Below, in pieces: positions 47,609-57,333 of a stretch of 58,378 bases of DNA. The DNA is taken from positions 1 to 58,378 of the forward strand of contig JAUQXK010000047.1 of assembly GCA_030834695.1 (NCBI GenBank). The letters run 5' to 3'. Under the pieces are notes generated by a model that searched no databases, was not told where the DNA came from, and saw only the letters and a list, made by a program, of their open reading frames with translations. The position numbers and the translations under genes are program-made. Source of the stretch: Desulfobacterales bacterium (GTDB taxonomy: Bacteria > Desulfobacterota > Desulfobacteria > Desulfobacterales > SpSt-501). Position 1 is the stretch's first letter. Each line of letters begins with the position of its first letter.

Positions 47609-48440
47609 GTGGGAGACATTTCAGGACCTGCTGCGCAGCCGCAGCGCCACGTTCGGCATGGCGCTGATCGCCCTGGTGCTGCTGGTCGCCGTCATCGGGC
47701 CGGCCCTGGCCCCCCACGATCCGCTCAAGCCCGTCCCCCTAGATCGTCTGAAGGGACCGAGCGAAAAAAACCTCTTTGGCACCGACAGCCTCGGCCGGGA
47801 CATTTTCAGCCGGGTGATCTACGGTGCACGCATCTCGATCCTGATCGGGCTGATCTCGGTCTCGATCTCGCTTCTGCCGGGGACCCTCCTGGGCTTGGTG
47901 GCCGGCTATTTCGGCGGCCGGGTCGACAGCCTGATCATGCGGCTGATGGACATGCTGCTCGCCTTTCCGGCGATCCTGCTGGCAATTTTTATTACCGCCA
48001 TTTTAGGCCCGAACCTGCCCAACACCATGGTGGCGGTCGGTATCGTCTACATCCCGCACTATGCGCGTATCGTGCGCGCGAGCGTGTTATCCCTCAGGGA
48101 GCAGCTCTTCGTGCAGGCCATCGCCCATCTGGGCGGCGGGCACAGCCGCATCCTCGGGCGGCACATCCTGCCGAACGCACTGCCGCCGATCATCGTTTAT
48201 GCCACGCTCGGCATGGGCACGGCCGTTCTGCAGGCGGCCGCCCTGGGGTTTCTGGGCCTGGGCGCCCAGCCGCCCCAGCCGGAATGGGGCGCCATGCTGA
48301 GCGAGGGCCGCCAGTACATTCAGATCGCCCCTCACGTGGCGGCCTTTCCGGGGGCCGCCATCCTGGTGCTCGTGCTGGGGTTCAATCTCTTCGGCGACGG
48401 TCTGCGGGATGTGCTGGACCCCTCGCTGAGGTCGGTCTGA
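47601..48440 (+). CDS. dppC: Dipeptide/oligopeptide ABC transporter permease (DppC type), system 2
   Basis: A 279-residue permease. After an N-terminal helix ([21 protein letters not shown]) it has [19 protein letters not shown] and the [19 protein letters not shown] motif diagnostic for DppC. The EAA-type loop [17 protein letters not shown] is present, followed by [20 protein letters not shown]. It starts inside the end of dppB and ends 11 bases before dppD. Confidence 0.95.
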   Translation: MRRWETFQDLLRSRSATFGMALIALVLLVAVIGPALAPHDPLKPVPLDRLKGPSEKNLFGTDSLGRDIFSRVIYGARISILIGLISVSISLLPGTLLGLVAGYFGGRVDSLIMRLMDMLLAFPAILLAIFITAILGPNLPNTMVAVGIVYIPHYARIVRASVLSLREQLFVQAIAHLGGGHSRILGRHILPNALPPIIVYATLGMGTAVLQAAALGFLGLGAQPPQPEWGAMLSEGRQYIQIAPHVAAFPGAAILVLVLGFNLFGDGLRDVLDPSLRSV

Positions 48441-48451
48441 GGGGACGCGGC

Positions 48452-49420
48452 GTGGACGAACCGGTTCTCGAAATCGTCGGGCTCAAGACCCAGTTCCGGA
48501 CGCGGCGCGGCGTGGTGAAAGCCGTGGACGGGCTGGACCTGACGGTGCACCCCGGCGAGACGTTCGGCCTGGTGGGCGAGAGCGGCTGCGGCAAGAGTGT
48601 CACGGCGTTGTCGATCCTGCGCCTGCTGCCGAGGCCGGCCGGCCGCATCGCCGAGGGCCGCATCCGATTCCAGGGCAGCGATCTGGCGACGGTGAGCGAA
48701 GCGGAGATCCGACGCATCCGCGGCAACCGCATCTCCATGATCTTCCAGGAACCGATGACCTCGCTCAACCCGGTCTACACCATCGGCTTCCAGATCGAGG
48801 AAGTCCTCCGCAAGCACCGCGGCATGAACCGTGCCGAAGCCCGGGTCGAGGCGGCCCGCACGCTTGGTCTGGTGGGCATGCCCGAGCCCGCCGCGCGCCT
48901 TGACGACTACCCACACCAGTTTTCAGGCGGCATGCGCCAGCGGGCGATGATCGCCATGGCGCTCGCCTGCCGGCCGGCCCTCATGATTGCCGACGAGCCG
49001 ACCACGGCGTTGGATGTCACCATCCAGGCCCAGATCCTGGACCTGATCGCCCGCCTGAAGCAGGAGTTCGGCATGTCGGTGCTCCTCATCACTCACGATT
49101 TGGGAGTGGTGGCCGAGATCTGCCGCAACGTGGCGGTGATGTACGCCGGCAAGGTCGTCGAGAGCGCCGGCGTGGATGCGCTCTTCAGCCAGCCCGCTCA
49201 CCCTTACACCGTCGGGCTTTTCAACTCTCTGCCGCGGGTCGGCGGCCGGGCCGGTGGGCTCAAGCCCATTCCGGGAGTGGTGCCGAGCCTGGCGAACCTG
49301 CCTTCGGGCTGCGCCTTTCAGGACCGCTGTTTCCGGCGGCACGAAGCCTGTGGCGAAGAGCCCCCGTGGCGGCCGATCGCTCCGGGCCACCATGCCCGCT
49401 GCTGGAAGCCGATGGAGTAA
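48452..49420 (+). CDS. dppD: Dipeptide/oligopeptide ABC transporter ATP-binding protein (DppD type), system 2
   Basis: A 322-residue ABC ATPase. I take the GTG at 48452 ([15 protein letters not shown]), which follows GAGGGG, as the start because the preceding part of the open frame lies inside dppC. Motifs are [61 protein letters not shown] and [12 protein letters not shown]; the C-terminal tail has the Cys motif [18 protein letters not shown]. It is four bases from dppF. Confidence 0.94.
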   Translation: MDEPVLEIVGLKTQFRTRRGVVKAVDGLDLTVHPGETFGLVGESGCGKSVTALSILRLLPRPAGRIAEGRIRFQGSDLATVSEAEIRRIRGNRISMIFQEPMTSLNPVYTIGFQIEEVLRKHRGMNRAEARVEAARTLGLVGMPEPAARLDDYPHQFSGGMRQRAMIAMALACRPALMIADEPTTALDVTIQAQILDLIARLKQEFGMSVLLITHDLGVVAEICRNVAVMYAGKVVESAGVDALFSQPAHPYTVGLFNSLPRVGGRAGGLKPIPGVVPSLANLPSGCAFQDRCFRRHEACGEEPPWRPIAPGHHARCWKPME

Positions 49421-49424
49421 AGCC

Positions 49425-50390
49425 ATGGCGCATCCGATTTTGGCCGCTGAACATGTCGCCAAGCACTACCCCCTGAAGGGGGCGGGTTTCTCGCGCCGTC
49501 AGGGCCGGGTGCTGGCGGTGGCGGATGTGTCTCTCAGCGTGGCGGCGGGCGAGGTTTTCGGCCTGGTGGGGGAAAGCGGCTGCGGCAAGTCCACTTTGGG
49601 CCGGGCGCTGCTGCGGCTTGAGGATCCTACGGCCGGTCGGGTGTTCTTTGACGGAGAGAACATCGCGGCCTTTGATCCGCCGCGCTTGAAGCAGTTCCGG
49701 CGCGAGGCCCAGATCGTTTATCAGGACCCTTACTCGTCCCTGAATCCGCGGCGGAAGGTCGGAGACCTCATCGCCGAGCCGCTCGACATCCACCGGGTGG
49801 GGGCGCCGGCGGAGCGGCGCGAGCGGGTGGCGTGGCTGTTGAAGGTGGTCGGTCTTTTGCCCGAGCACGGCCGCCGTTACCCGCACGAATTCTCGGGCGG
49901 ACAACGCCAACGCATCGTTATCGCGCGGGCGTTGGCGTTAAATCCGCGGCTGCTCCTGGCCGATGAGCCGGTCTCGGCCCTGGACGTGTCGATCCAAGCC
50001 CAGGTCGTCAACCTGCTCAAAGAATTGCAGACTCAATTCAAACTCACCTATATTTTCATCTCCCATGACCTGAGCCTGGTGGAATACATCTGCGACCGGG
50101 TGGCCGTGATGTACCTCGGCCGGCTGGTCGAACTGGCGTCCAAGCAGGCCCTTTACGGCGAGCCGATCCATCCCTACACCCAGGCCCTGCTGTCCGCCGC
50201 GCCGGTGCCGGACCCCAAGGCCCGCAAGAACCGTATCCTGCTGGCGGGCGATGTGCCCAGCCCGATCCACCCGCCGTCGGGCTGCAGCTTCCATCCCCGC
50301 TGCCGTGAACGCTGTGACATATGCTCCGAACAACTCCCCGAATTCCGCGAAATCTCCCCCAGCCGCTTCGTCGCCTGCCACCGTCGCTGA
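49425..50390 (+). CDS. dppF: Dipeptide/oligopeptide ABC transporter ATP-binding protein (DppF type), system 2
   Basis: A 321-residue ABC ATPase with [59 protein letters not shown] and [11 protein letters not shown]. The tail [15 protein letters not shown] is typical of peptide transporter subunits. ATG 49425 is four bases after the dppD stop; the open frame before it overlaps dppD. It is the last gene of the operon and faces a convergent gene at 50489. Confidence 0.95.
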   Translation: MAHPILAAEHVAKHYPLKGAGFSRRQGRVLAVADVSLSVAAGEVFGLVGESGCGKSTLGRALLRLEDPTAGRVFFDGENIAAFDPPRLKQFRREAQIVYQDPYSSLNPRRKVGDLIAEPLDIHRVGAPAERRERVAWLLKVVGLLPEHGRRYPHEFSGGQRQRIVIARALALNPRLLLADEPVSALDVSIQAQVVNLLKELQTQFKLTYIFISHDLSLVEYICDRVAVMYLGRLVELASKQALYGEPIHPYTQALLSAAPVPDPKARKNRILLAGDVPSPIHPPSGCSFHPRCRERCDICSEQLPEFREISPSRFVACHRR

Positions 50391-50488
50391 GGTTTTCAAG
50401 ATAAACTCCGCCGCCAACAACCGCAGCTTCTGACGCGGGAGTGTTCGTCCGGGGGGTCCCGGCGCGCCGATGCAACCCTGCCGCCGTT

Positions 50489-50905
50489 TCAGTATTTAGG
50501 CGACCGCCGTTTCATCAGCATGTCGATCGCTTTTTCGAGATCCGGCTGCTCCGGCGGTCCCGGGCGGAGGGCGTCCACCCGGTCCGGAACCTCCGGGCTT
50601 GCCGTCGTCGTTGGTTCAGCGGGAGCTTCCGACCGGGCAGCGAAGTTTAATTTGGAGTCTTCGGCCGCCCGGACGGCCACCGGGGTCTGGCTGGAGGAAT
50701 CAGACAATTTTTTAATGAGAACGGCCGGCTGGAGATGGGCTGCTTCATCCCGGGCGGATCTTTCGTACTTATATTGAAATCGGATGATCATGACGGTGAC
50801 GAGAGCAACCGTTGCAATAACCAAAATCGTCCGGGGAAGCAGGTTTTTCTTTTTTTTCTCTTCCAGCCCCTGAAGCCGTTTTATTTCTTCTAAAAGATCT
50901 GTCAT
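50489..50905 (-). CDS. Small single-pass membrane protein of unknown function
   Basis: A 138-residue protein that I do not recognise. A charged, coiled-coil-like N-terminus (LLEEIKRLQGLEEKKKKN) precedes one transmembrane helix (TILVIATVALVTVMIIRF) near residues 25-42, and the rest is a Pro/Ala/Ser-rich, probably disordered extracytoplasmic region. ATG 50905 follows GAGGGGGG. It begins 10 bases after the TAXI binding-protein gene on the same strand, so it is in its operon. It is too short and lacks the helices of a TRAP permease subunit. Confidence 0.7.
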   Translation of the reverse strand: MTDLLEEIKRLQGLEEKKKKNLLPRTILVIATVALVTVMIIRFQYKYERSARDEAAHLQPAVLIKKLSDSSSQTPVAVRAAEDSKLNFAARSEAPAEPTTTASPEVPDRVDALRPGPPEQPDLEKAIDMLMKRRSPKY

Positions 50906-50915
50906 CTGTCCCCCC

Positions 50916-51896
50916 TCAGAACATATCCCGGATGGCATCCAGAACGGGGTTGACTTCGGACGCCTTCCGCCGTTGCAGGTCTTTTTGTTTGCCGAGCGCT
51001 CTCTGGACGCAATCGTACTGCTCCCAGCCCTTGAGGTTGTATTCCAGGTCGACGGCGTTCCATTTCGGATGCCCGTTCTTTTTCAGCCAGGATAGATTGT
51101 CGGACAGGATTTTTGCGAATCTGCCGACATGGTCGCAATGGTTGCTGCGGAAATCATAGGATACCAGGACGGCCTTCACGGCGACCGTGTCGACGTCTTC
51201 GGTCAAGAAGGCATAGGTCGCGCGGGGGATCTTGGCCGTCGGGTAAAATTCGGTGATGCTTTTATTGGCGATCGGCAACAAAGTCAGGCCTTCCTGGGCC
51301 GCCACGTTTTCCTTGAATAATTTAACAGGGTAGCCGGCGACGTAGAACATGGCGTCGATCTGTTTTTTCTTGAGTTGGGCCAGAGCCTCATCCGTGCCGA
51401 TTTCCACCATTTCCGCCGGGCTGACTTCGGCGATTTCAAACAGCAGCTTGGCGGTCAGATACGTCCCGCTGCCGGCTTCGCCGACGGCGACTCTCCGGCC
51501 GGCCAGGTCGTCAAAGCTGGCGATATCACTGCGCCCGAGCAGATGGACCTCCTCATTGTAGAGCGGAAAGACCATTTTGGTCTTCTTGGCAATTTGCTTC
51601 AAAACAGGGTTGTTCTGAGCCCGCGAGATGAAAGCCAGCACATCGGCCTGAACGATGCCCAACTGGGTGTTGGGTCGGTTATAGACCGAGTATACGTTTT
51701 CAACGGAACCGGTCGAGTTCGTTACCGTCAGATTGATTCCCTGTTCGGCGACGAGCGTCTTCAGGTTCAATCCGAACTGATAATAGGTCCCCTTGGCCCC
51801 GCCGGTGATAATTCCCATATCAACCGCATGCGCCGAGGCAACGGCACTCAGGCTCAGAAACAACAATATCTGCACTCGGTAAAGGATTCTCGCCAT
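50916..51896 (-). CDS. TAXI-family TRAP transporter solute-binding protein
   Basis: A 326-residue TAXI-type periplasmic binding protein. A signal peptide (ILLFLSLSAVASAHA) precedes the conserved N-terminal IITGGAKGTYYQFG and NSTGSVENVYSVYNRP. Later regions VAVGEAGSGTYLTAKLLFEI, IGTDEALAQLKKKQIDAMFY and YPVKLFKENVAAQEGLTLLP are typical. The ATG at 51896 follows AAGGAG. TAXI proteins normally work with a fused DctQM permease, but none is near; the only partner is a small membrane protein. It may serve a distant permease or act as a sensor. Confidence 0.88.
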   Translation of the reverse strand: MARILYRVQILLFLSLSAVASAHAVDMGIITGGAKGTYYQFGLNLKTLVAEQGINLTVTNSTGSVENVYSVYNRPNTQLGIVQADVLAFISRAQNNPVLKQIAKKTKMVFPLYNEEVHLLGRSDIASFDDLAGRRVAVGEAGSGTYLTAKLLFEIAEVSPAEMVEIGTDEALAQLKKKQIDAMFYVAGYPVKLFKENVAAQEGLTLLPIANKSITEFYPTAKIPRATYAFLTEDVDTVAVKAVLVSYDFRSNHCDHVGRFAKILSDNLSWLKKNGHPKWNAVDLEYNLKGWEQYDCVQRALGKQKDLQRRKASEVNPVLDAIRDMF

Positions 51897-52562
51897 GGCA
51901 CAATCTCCTTCAGGTGATCTGCTGGGTCGGCTGGCCTCCCGATGAAGAGCCTTTTCAGGAGGACCGTGCCGGGTTCCGGGGTAAATATTTTCCGCGCGTC
52001 GGGCAACGCAGTCCGCTGGTTTAGAGGCAGGCGCGATCCTGCGGGTTGCCATCGCTAATTCGCCGAACCATCAGCGGCATGGTTCGATTGTGAGGGGGTG
52101 ATTGAGTTCGCGAAAGAAACACCTGGTGCAAAATGCAAATTTTATACCAGTAGACGTATAATGAATGCTATTAATAATAACAATAAATACATATTGTTAT
52201 AGAATGATCGGCTTTGGTTCTTTAGATAGTCTTACCTGTATTTTATAGTTTTAGGTGGCAAAGTATATAACAATGCGACTATCAACGAACGATCGAATCA
52301 GACCAACCTATCCAAATTGATCACCTGCTGCTCGTGCTGAACAGTATGCTGTTTTAAGCCTCGGCGGGTTGTTTTTGACGTCGAAGGGGCCCGCGGCCGA
52401 CTCATTCACTTCCAGACAACCGTCCTGCTCGTTGCGATTGTGCCTGATAGCTCCTCAAGTCTCGTCCGGCATTGCCGATAGATTAGCTATGCATTGGCGC
52501 AATTCGTGATGCATGGTCGTCCTTATAAAATTATTCCAAAATCAACCGGGGAGGAAGAATCA
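51897..52562. other. Divergent AT-rich intergenic region
   Basis: 666 bases between the TAXI gene (minus) and the cache-protein gene (plus). The part from about 52130 to 52330 is strikingly rich in A+T in this GC-rich genome (for example ATGCTATTAATAATAACAAT near 52163), with no convincing open frame. It should carry the promoters of both genes. I see no repeat, tRNA or terminator in it. Confidence 0.6.
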
Positions 52563-53027
52563 ATGAAGAGACTATGTCTGATGGTATTGGCAATCGGCTG
52601 CGTGTTGGCGGTGGGCGGTAACATGGCTCTATCGGCTGAAAACGGGACCAAAGACGAAGCAACGGCCATGGTGAAAAAGGCGATCGGCCTGATCAAATCC
52701 AGCGGAGCCGAAAAAGCGTATGCCGAGTTCAGCAATCCGAAGGGCTCGTTCGTTGACCGCGATCTTTATGTGGTCGTCTACGACATGAACGGAAAGTGCC
52801 TGGCCCACGGCGCCAATGCCAAAATGATCGGCCGGGATCTGATCGACAACAAGGATGTCGACGGCAAGGAATTTGTGAAGGAACGGGTTGAGATGATGAA
52901 GAAGCAGGCCTCCGGCTGGCAGGATTACAAATTCCGGAATCCGACGACCAACCAGATCGAACCCAAGTCCATGTACATCGAGCGTGTGAACGATGTCATC
53001 GTCGGCTGCGGAGTGTACTTGAAATAA
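52563..53027 (+). CDS. Periplasmic single cache-domain protein
   Basis: A 154-residue exported protein. A signal peptide ([20 protein letters not shown], cleaved after SA) precedes one sCache-type domain: helix [18 protein letters not shown], then [39 protein letters not shown], and [13 protein letters not shown]. The DGKxF and YVxVxD segments match the small-molecule-binding cache family. No membrane helix or output domain is attached, so it would act freely in the periplasm. Start 52563 has GGGAGG. It lies 112 bases before a chemoreceptor gene and may present ligands to it. Confidence 0.88.
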   Translation: MKRLCLMVLAIGCVLAVGGNMALSAENGTKDEATAMVKKAIGLIKSSGAEKAYAEFSNPKGSFVDRDLYVVVYDMNGKCLAHGANAKMIGRDLIDNKDVDGKEFVKERVEMMKKQASGWQDYKFRNPTTNQIEPKSMYIERVNDVIVGCGVYLK

Positions 53028-53041
53028 CTCGCTTGAGGAAG

Positions 53042-53070
53042 GAGCCTCCGCCGGCCCCCGGCGGGGGCTC
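53042..53070 (+). terminator. Strong GC hairpin between cache gene and chemoreceptor gene
   Basis: GAGCCTCCGCCGG and its inverse CCGGCGGGGGCTC form a 13-bp stem with a very short loop, 15 bases after the cache-protein stop. The following bases have no long U-run, so it may be a partial terminator that lowers chemoreceptor expression. Confidence 0.5.
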
Positions 53071-53139
53071 GATTTCATCCAGGGCCGCCCGCTCCACTGG
53101 CGTCGGGAGGCGGGGCTTTCCTGCAAAGGACACGAAATC

Positions 53140-55419
53140 ATGAAACTGCGCACAAAACTGATTCTGGGATTCGCAGCGGTTATCCTGGTGATGGTCGCTC
53201 TGGGGGCCACGGCGTTCGTCATGTTCAAGCGGGTGGATGCCAACATCGCCGCGGTCAACCGGGACAGCCTTCCGGTGGTCCGCTACTCGACCGCGATGGA
53301 GCGTTCGGCCTTGGAGGCCATTCTGGAAGAGAAGAACTATCTGCTCTTCAAGACCGCTGAAATTTACACGCGGGCCAGGGAGAAGCTGAACCAGCTGGCC
53401 GCCAATCTGGACGAGATCGATAAGCTGGCCCAGGCCACCCGTAACGACGAGCTGGCTTCGCGGTCTGCCGGGGTCCGCAAGGCTGCGTCGGATTACGGCA
53501 AGCTCTATGACCAGGCGGTTGAGGCTCTCAAGAAAAACAAGGCCGAAGAGACCCTCATGGATCAAAAAGGCGACATCGTCAGCGAGGAGGCCGCCGCGTT
53601 GCTGAAAACGAAAAAAGCGGAGTTCCGGCAGGCGAGCAGCGCCTTGGCGGTTATCAACAACATCAATGCGTGGGCGCTCGACCTGCGGTTGAACGAAAAA
53701 GCTTACATGCTCGACCACGACCAGATGGCCCTTAACGCCATCGAGCGCAATATGACCAGCCTGTTGGGCGGATACGATGGATTGGAAAAACTGAACCCGG
53801 ATGAGACTGAAAGAAAGCAGATCGCCAACGCCCGCAAGGCGACCCAGGATTACGCCAAGGCTCTTGAAGCGTGGGTTGCGGAGTACAAACGCGATGCCAA
53901 GAGCGCGGCGTTGGCCGATTTTCTCAAGACCATGAACCGGTCGGGCGACACGGTCAGCCAGATGGTCGATGACTACACGATGACCAAGCAGGCCGTTTTT
54001 GACAAGATCGTCGAATCCATGTTCATCGTAACCGGGATATCGCAGGAGGCTCTCGGCGCCCGGTTCAGCGAGAAGGCCTACCTCATCGACCGCAACCCGA
54101 ATGACTGGGAAACGCTGAACGTCCAGGTCGAGGAGCTGCCCAAACTCTATGCCTCCCTGCGCAAGGTGGCGCTTGCGGCCGAAGACAAGAGCCGGATCGA
54201 TCGCGCCGCCAAGGCCACGGAAGACTATCTGGCCGCGGTCAATGCGTGGGCCAAGAACGATGCCGAGCTGCGCCAGGCCATTCTGCCGAAAATGAAACAG
54301 AACGGTGAAGCCGTGGTCGCCTCCGCTCAAAGCATTCAACAAGACGCCTGGAAGGTGTCGGACGAGGTGAATGCGCTGACCCGCTCCATCGTCACCACCT
54401 CCAACTGGGCCATTGTCGTGGCGCTGGGGGCCGGCATCCTGATGGGCGTCATCATGGCATGGGCCATCACGCGCTCCATCACCCGGCCGATCCACCGCAT
54501 CATCGAAGGGCTCTCCTCCGCATCCGGCCAGGTGTCCGCCGCGGCCGGCGAGGTTTCTTCCGCCTCCCAGCAGCTGGCCGAAGGCACCAGCGAGCAGGCG
54601 GCCTCCATCGAAGAAACCTCTTCGTCGCTGGAGGAAATGTCCTCCATGACCCGCCAGAACGCGGACAACGCCGGCCAGGCCAACCAGTTGATGGCCGAAG
54701 CCGGCAAGATCATCGGCGAGGCCAACGAGTCCATGAGATGTCTCACGGGCTCGATGCAGGCCATTACCCAGGCGAGCGAGGAAACCCAGAAGATCATCAA
54801 GACCATCGATGAGATTGCATTCCAGACCAACCTGCTGGCCCTGAACGCCGCGGTCGAGGCGGCGCGGGCGGGTGAAGCCGGTGCCGGGTTTGCGGTGGTG
54901 GCCGACGAGGTGCGCAACCTGGCCATGCGTGCAAGCGATGCCGCCAAGAACACGGCCAACCTGATCGAGGGAACTGTCAATCGCGTCAAGGACGGGTCGG
55001 AGTTTGTAAAGAAAACCAACGAAGCCTTCCAGCGGGTGGCCGGCAGCACCGCCAAGGCGGCCGAACTGGTGGGCGAGATCGCGGCGGCTTCCGGCGAACA
55101 GGCGCAGGGCATCACGCAGATCAACACGGCCGTTTCCGAGATGGACAAAGTAACCCAGCAGAACGCCGCCAACGCCGAGGAGTCCGCTTCGTCCGCCGAA
55201 GAGATGACCTCCCAGGCCGAGCAGTTGAGCGAAATGGTGGAGAATCTGGTGGCTCTGGTCGGCGGCAGCCGTCACCAACAAACTGACGCAGCCGAAGCGG
55301 CTCCACCGGCCGCCGGTGGGACCGGCAGCCGGGTCTCCAATCCGGCGCGACCCGCTCAACCGACACCGGAGCAGATCATCCCCTTGGACGAGAAGGACTT
55401 CCAATCCGAACGTCTATAG
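53140..55419 (+). CDS. Methyl-accepting chemotaxis protein
   Basis: A 759-residue chemoreceptor. The first helix ([20 protein letters not shown]) leads to a long periplasmic helical sensor of about 390 residues with two bundles ([20 protein letters not shown] and [18 protein letters not shown]), similar to the helical bimodular (HBM) type that binds organic acids. The second helix is near residues 420-447 ([20 protein letters not shown]). The cytoplasmic part has the signalling hairpin [20 protein letters not shown] near residues 557-580. A CheR-docking pentapeptide is not visible at the C-terminus. HAMP is short or unusual. It follows the periplasmic cache-protein gene. Confidence 0.94.
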   Translation: MKLRTKLILGFAAVILVMVALGATAFVMFKRVDANIAAVNRDSLPVVRYSTAMERSALEAILEEKNYLLFKTAEIYTRAREKLNQLAANLDEIDKLAQATRNDELASRSAGVRKAASDYGKLYDQAVEALKKNKAEETLMDQKGDIVSEEAAALLKTKKAEFRQASSALAVINNINAWALDLRLNEKAYMLDHDQMALNAIERNMTSLLGGYDGLEKLNPDETERKQIANARKATQDYAKALEAWVAEYKRDAKSAALADFLKTMNRSGDTVSQMVDDYTMTKQAVFDKIVESMFIVTGISQEALGARFSEKAYLIDRNPNDWETLNVQVEELPKLYASLRKVALAAEDKSRIDRAAKATEDYLAAVNAWAKNDAELRQAILPKMKQNGEAVVASAQSIQQDAWKVSDEVNALTRSIVTTSNWAIVVALGAGILMGVIMAWAITRSITRPIHRIIEGLSSASGQVSAAAGEVSSASQQLAEGTSEQAASIEETSSSLEEMSSMTRQNADNAGQANQLMAEAGKIIGEANESMRCLTGSMQAITQASEETQKIIKTIDEIAFQTNLLALNAAVEAARAGEAGAGFAVVADEVRNLAMRASDAAKNTANLIEGTVNRVKDGSEFVKKTNEAFQRVAGSTAKAAELVGEIAAASGEQAQGITQINTAVSEMDKVTQQNAANAEESASSAEEMTSQAEQLSEMVENLVALVGGSRHQQTDAAEAAPPAAGGTGSRVSNPARPAQPTPEQIIPLDEKDFQSERL

Positions 55420-55441
55420 CCGGTTCCAGCGTATCTCCGGG

Positions 55442-55482
55442 CAACCAGCCCGTCCCCGGGTCAACCGGGGGCGGGCTGGTTG
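55442..55482 (+). terminator. Terminator-like hairpin after the chemoreceptor gene
   Basis: CAACCAGCCCG and CGGGCTGGTTG form an 11-bp perfect stem 22 bases after the stop; an inner hairpin (CCCCGGGTCAACCGGGGG) strengthens it. A T-rich stretch (CCCTTTTTCTCTTGCTTTT) appears about 25 bases later. Confidence 0.65.
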
Positions 55483-55631
55483 ACGCTCCGGCACCCGCCT
55501 TCCCTTTTTCTCTTGCTTTTGCTTCCCATCGTAATTTAGGTTGAGCCGACCCGGCAGAGCCGCGGCCGACGGCCCCCAGCGTCCAACCGCGAGCTGCGGC
55601 GATTCAAACGATAATTATCGAGGTGTTCCTG

Positions 55632-56096
55632 ATGAGCGCGCGTTCCGACGTCGATGATGTGCTTTCGATCATCCATGAAGTGGTAGAGAAAATACCCTTC
55701 AACAAAGTTCTGGGCCTTTCGGTGGAGTCGCTCGATCTCGACCGGCCTTCCGTGAAACTGGGGATGCGCGAGGAATTGATCGGCAATTTCATCCGCGGGT
55801 CGCTGCATGGCGGCGTCATCTCGAGCACCCTGGACTTCATGGGCGGCCTGGTCGCATTTCTCGGCGTGCTGAAGACCCTCGAAGGGCAGCCCGCTCCGGT
55901 GATGGCCGCCCGGTTTGCCAAGATCGGTACGATCGACCTGCGGATCGACTATTTGCGTCCGGGCATCGGCCGGCATTTCATCGCCACGGGGTATGTCCTG
56001 CGCGCCGGGAAGAAGGTGGCCGTGACGCGCATGGAGCTGCACAACGAGCAGCGGGAGCTGATCTCGGTCGGGACCGGCGCTTACATGATTGCCTGA
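55632..56096 (+). CDS. PaaI-like hotdog-fold thioesterase
   Basis: A 154-residue hotdog-fold protein of the YigI/PaaI kind, which hydrolyses acyl-CoA or similar thioesters in the cytoplasm. The fold elements are visible: VEKIPFNKVLGLSVESLD, then LIGNFIRGSLHGGVISSTLD (the helix with the HGG catalytic loop) and ATGYVLRAGKKVAVTRMEL. ATG 55632 has GAGG at 8 bases; a GTG nine bases upstream is in frame. Substrate is unknown. It appears to be a single-gene unit. Confidence 0.9.
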   Translation: MSARSDVDDVLSIIHEVVEKIPFNKVLGLSVESLDLDRPSVKLGMREELIGNFIRGSLHGGVISSTLDFMGGLVAFLGVLKTLEGQPAPVMAARFAKIGTIDLRIDYLRPGIGRHFIATGYVLRAGKKVAVTRMELHNEQRELISVGTGAYMIA

Positions 56097-56196
56097 GCAT
56101 GGCAATGCCGTTTCAAGGGTTTTCATTTTCCGGAATTTTTGGTAGAGGTCATTCCACGATCCGGCTACTATCCGAAACGCACAGGAGGATTTGAAA

Positions 56197-56298
56197 ATGG
56201 CCAAGGCCCAGGATGTGAAAAAAGACGTCAAGAAGAAAGCCCAGAAAAGCCTCAAGGAAAAGCGTGCCGAAAAAAAATCCAAGAAAGGCAAAGCCTGA
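56197..56298 (+). CDS. Lys-rich 33-residue small protein
   Basis: A short gene with a very good Shine-Dalgarno (AGGAGG, seven bases before ATG 56197). The product is 33 residues, about half Lys or Arg plus Glu, starting MAKAQDVKKDVKKKAQKS, likely a charged helix. Its function is unknown; it may bind nucleic acid or be an unstructured cytoplasmic peptide. The lysine codons are all normal for this genome. It could be mistaken for random sequence, but the start signal and the neat stop argue for a gene. Confidence 0.6.
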   Translation: MAKAQDVKKDVKKKAQKSLKEKRAEKKSKKGKA

Positions 56299-56409
56299 CG
56301 ATCGATATCGATTCATCGTTTTCGTCTGCTTGGAATTCGTTCAGGGAAAGCAGGCACGGTTCGATGCGCGCCGCGGAAGGGTTTGCACCTGCCTGAGATT
56401 CGGCTGCCG

Positions 56410-57318
56410 ATGAAACGTCTTTCAGCCAGCCTTCTGGCCGTGGTACTTGCGGTAGGGACGACCGCCATGACGTCGGGGTGTGCGGTTGCGCTGCTGGGTG
56501 TCGGCGCGGGCGCCGCCACGACGGCCTACGTCATGGGGGAACTGACCCAGACCTATGAGAGCGGCTATTCGGAGGCCGTACAGGCGAGCACCGACACGCT
56601 CGGAGCCCTGAAGATGGCGGTGGTCGAGAGGGCCGGCGACGGGCGCAAAACCACCCTCAAGGCGCGGCAGTCCGATGAGAGCCCGGTCGAAATTGATATC
56701 CAACGGGTCGATGCGAAACGAACCGAGATCGGAATCCGGACCGGCCATGTGGGCGTTTGGGACCACCAGACCTCCCGGAAGATCCACGATATGATCGGCG
56801 AGCGGCTGGCGCTCAAGGCCAGCCGAGAGATGGCACCTGCTAAATTCGACCCGTCCCCGGCGAAGCCCCAGCCGGAAAACCCGGCACCGGTCGCTGAACC
56901 GGAACCGGCTAAGAAAAAGGCTGTTGTCGGGGCCGCTGGCCGTGCTCCCGCCCCCTCCAGCCGGGAGGCCACCGGCTTCAATCCAACGCTCACCGTCTTC
57001 TTCGCCAGCGGCGCCGAAGAGGTTGCGCCCGAAGAGGCTCCAAAACTGGATCGAATCGCCGTCATGCTGCACGACCACCCGGGGCGTGTGGTCAGCCTTC
57101 ATGGATATTCGGATTCCGGCGGCAATGCCAGGCTGAACTTCATTTTGTCCGTGAAGCGGGCGGACGCCGTAAAACGCTATCTATCCGGTAAGGGCTGCCC
57201 GGCGGATCAGGTGCTCGCGATCGGTCACGGGTCGGCCAAATTCCTGGGAGCCAACGACACCGCGGCGGGTCGCCGGTTGAACCGCCGGGTGGAAATCGAG
57301 ATTCACAACGCCCCATAA
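56410..57318 (+). CDS. DUF3568-OmpA domain lipoprotein
   Basis: A 302-residue envelope protein. The signal (ASLLAVVLAVGTTAM) ends in lipobox TSGC at about residue 24. The first domain (YVMGELTQTYESGYSEAVQA, then TEIGIRTGHVGVWDHQTS) resembles DUF3568; a Pro/Ala-rich linker (PAKPQPENPAPVAEPEPAKK) follows. The C-terminal OmpA/MotB domain (LTVFFASGAEEVAPEEAPKL, GYSDSGGNARLN, RADAVKRYLSGKG, NRRVEIEI) keeps the Asp and Arg that hold peptidoglycan. The start 56410 fits the signal peptide. It probably ties the outer membrane to the cell wall. DUF3568 plus OmpA in one chain is a variation on the usual stand-alone proteins. Confidence 0.9.
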   Translation: MKRLSASLLAVVLAVGTTAMTSGCAVALLGVGAGAATTAYVMGELTQTYESGYSEAVQASTDTLGALKMAVVERAGDGRKTTLKARQSDESPVEIDIQRVDAKRTEIGIRTGHVGVWDHQTSRKIHDMIGERLALKASREMAPAKFDPSPAKPQPENPAPVAEPEPAKKKAVVGAAGRAPAPSSREATGFNPTLTVFFASGAEEVAPEEAPKLDRIAVMLHDHPGRVVSLHGYSDSGGNARLNFILSVKRADAVKRYLSGKGCPADQVLAIGHGSAKFLGANDTAAGRRLNRRVEIEIHNAP

Positions 57319-57333
57319 CGGGTGCCGCTGTAT

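Noticed and set aside
47609-48451. Upstream extension of dppD (system 2) inside dppC
   Set aside because: It overlaps dppC entirely; DppD homology begins at the GTG at 48452.
52996-55404. An 802-codon frame antisense to the chemoreceptor gene
   Set aside because: It is a mirror of the repetitive helical coding pattern; the sense strand has every chemoreceptor motif.
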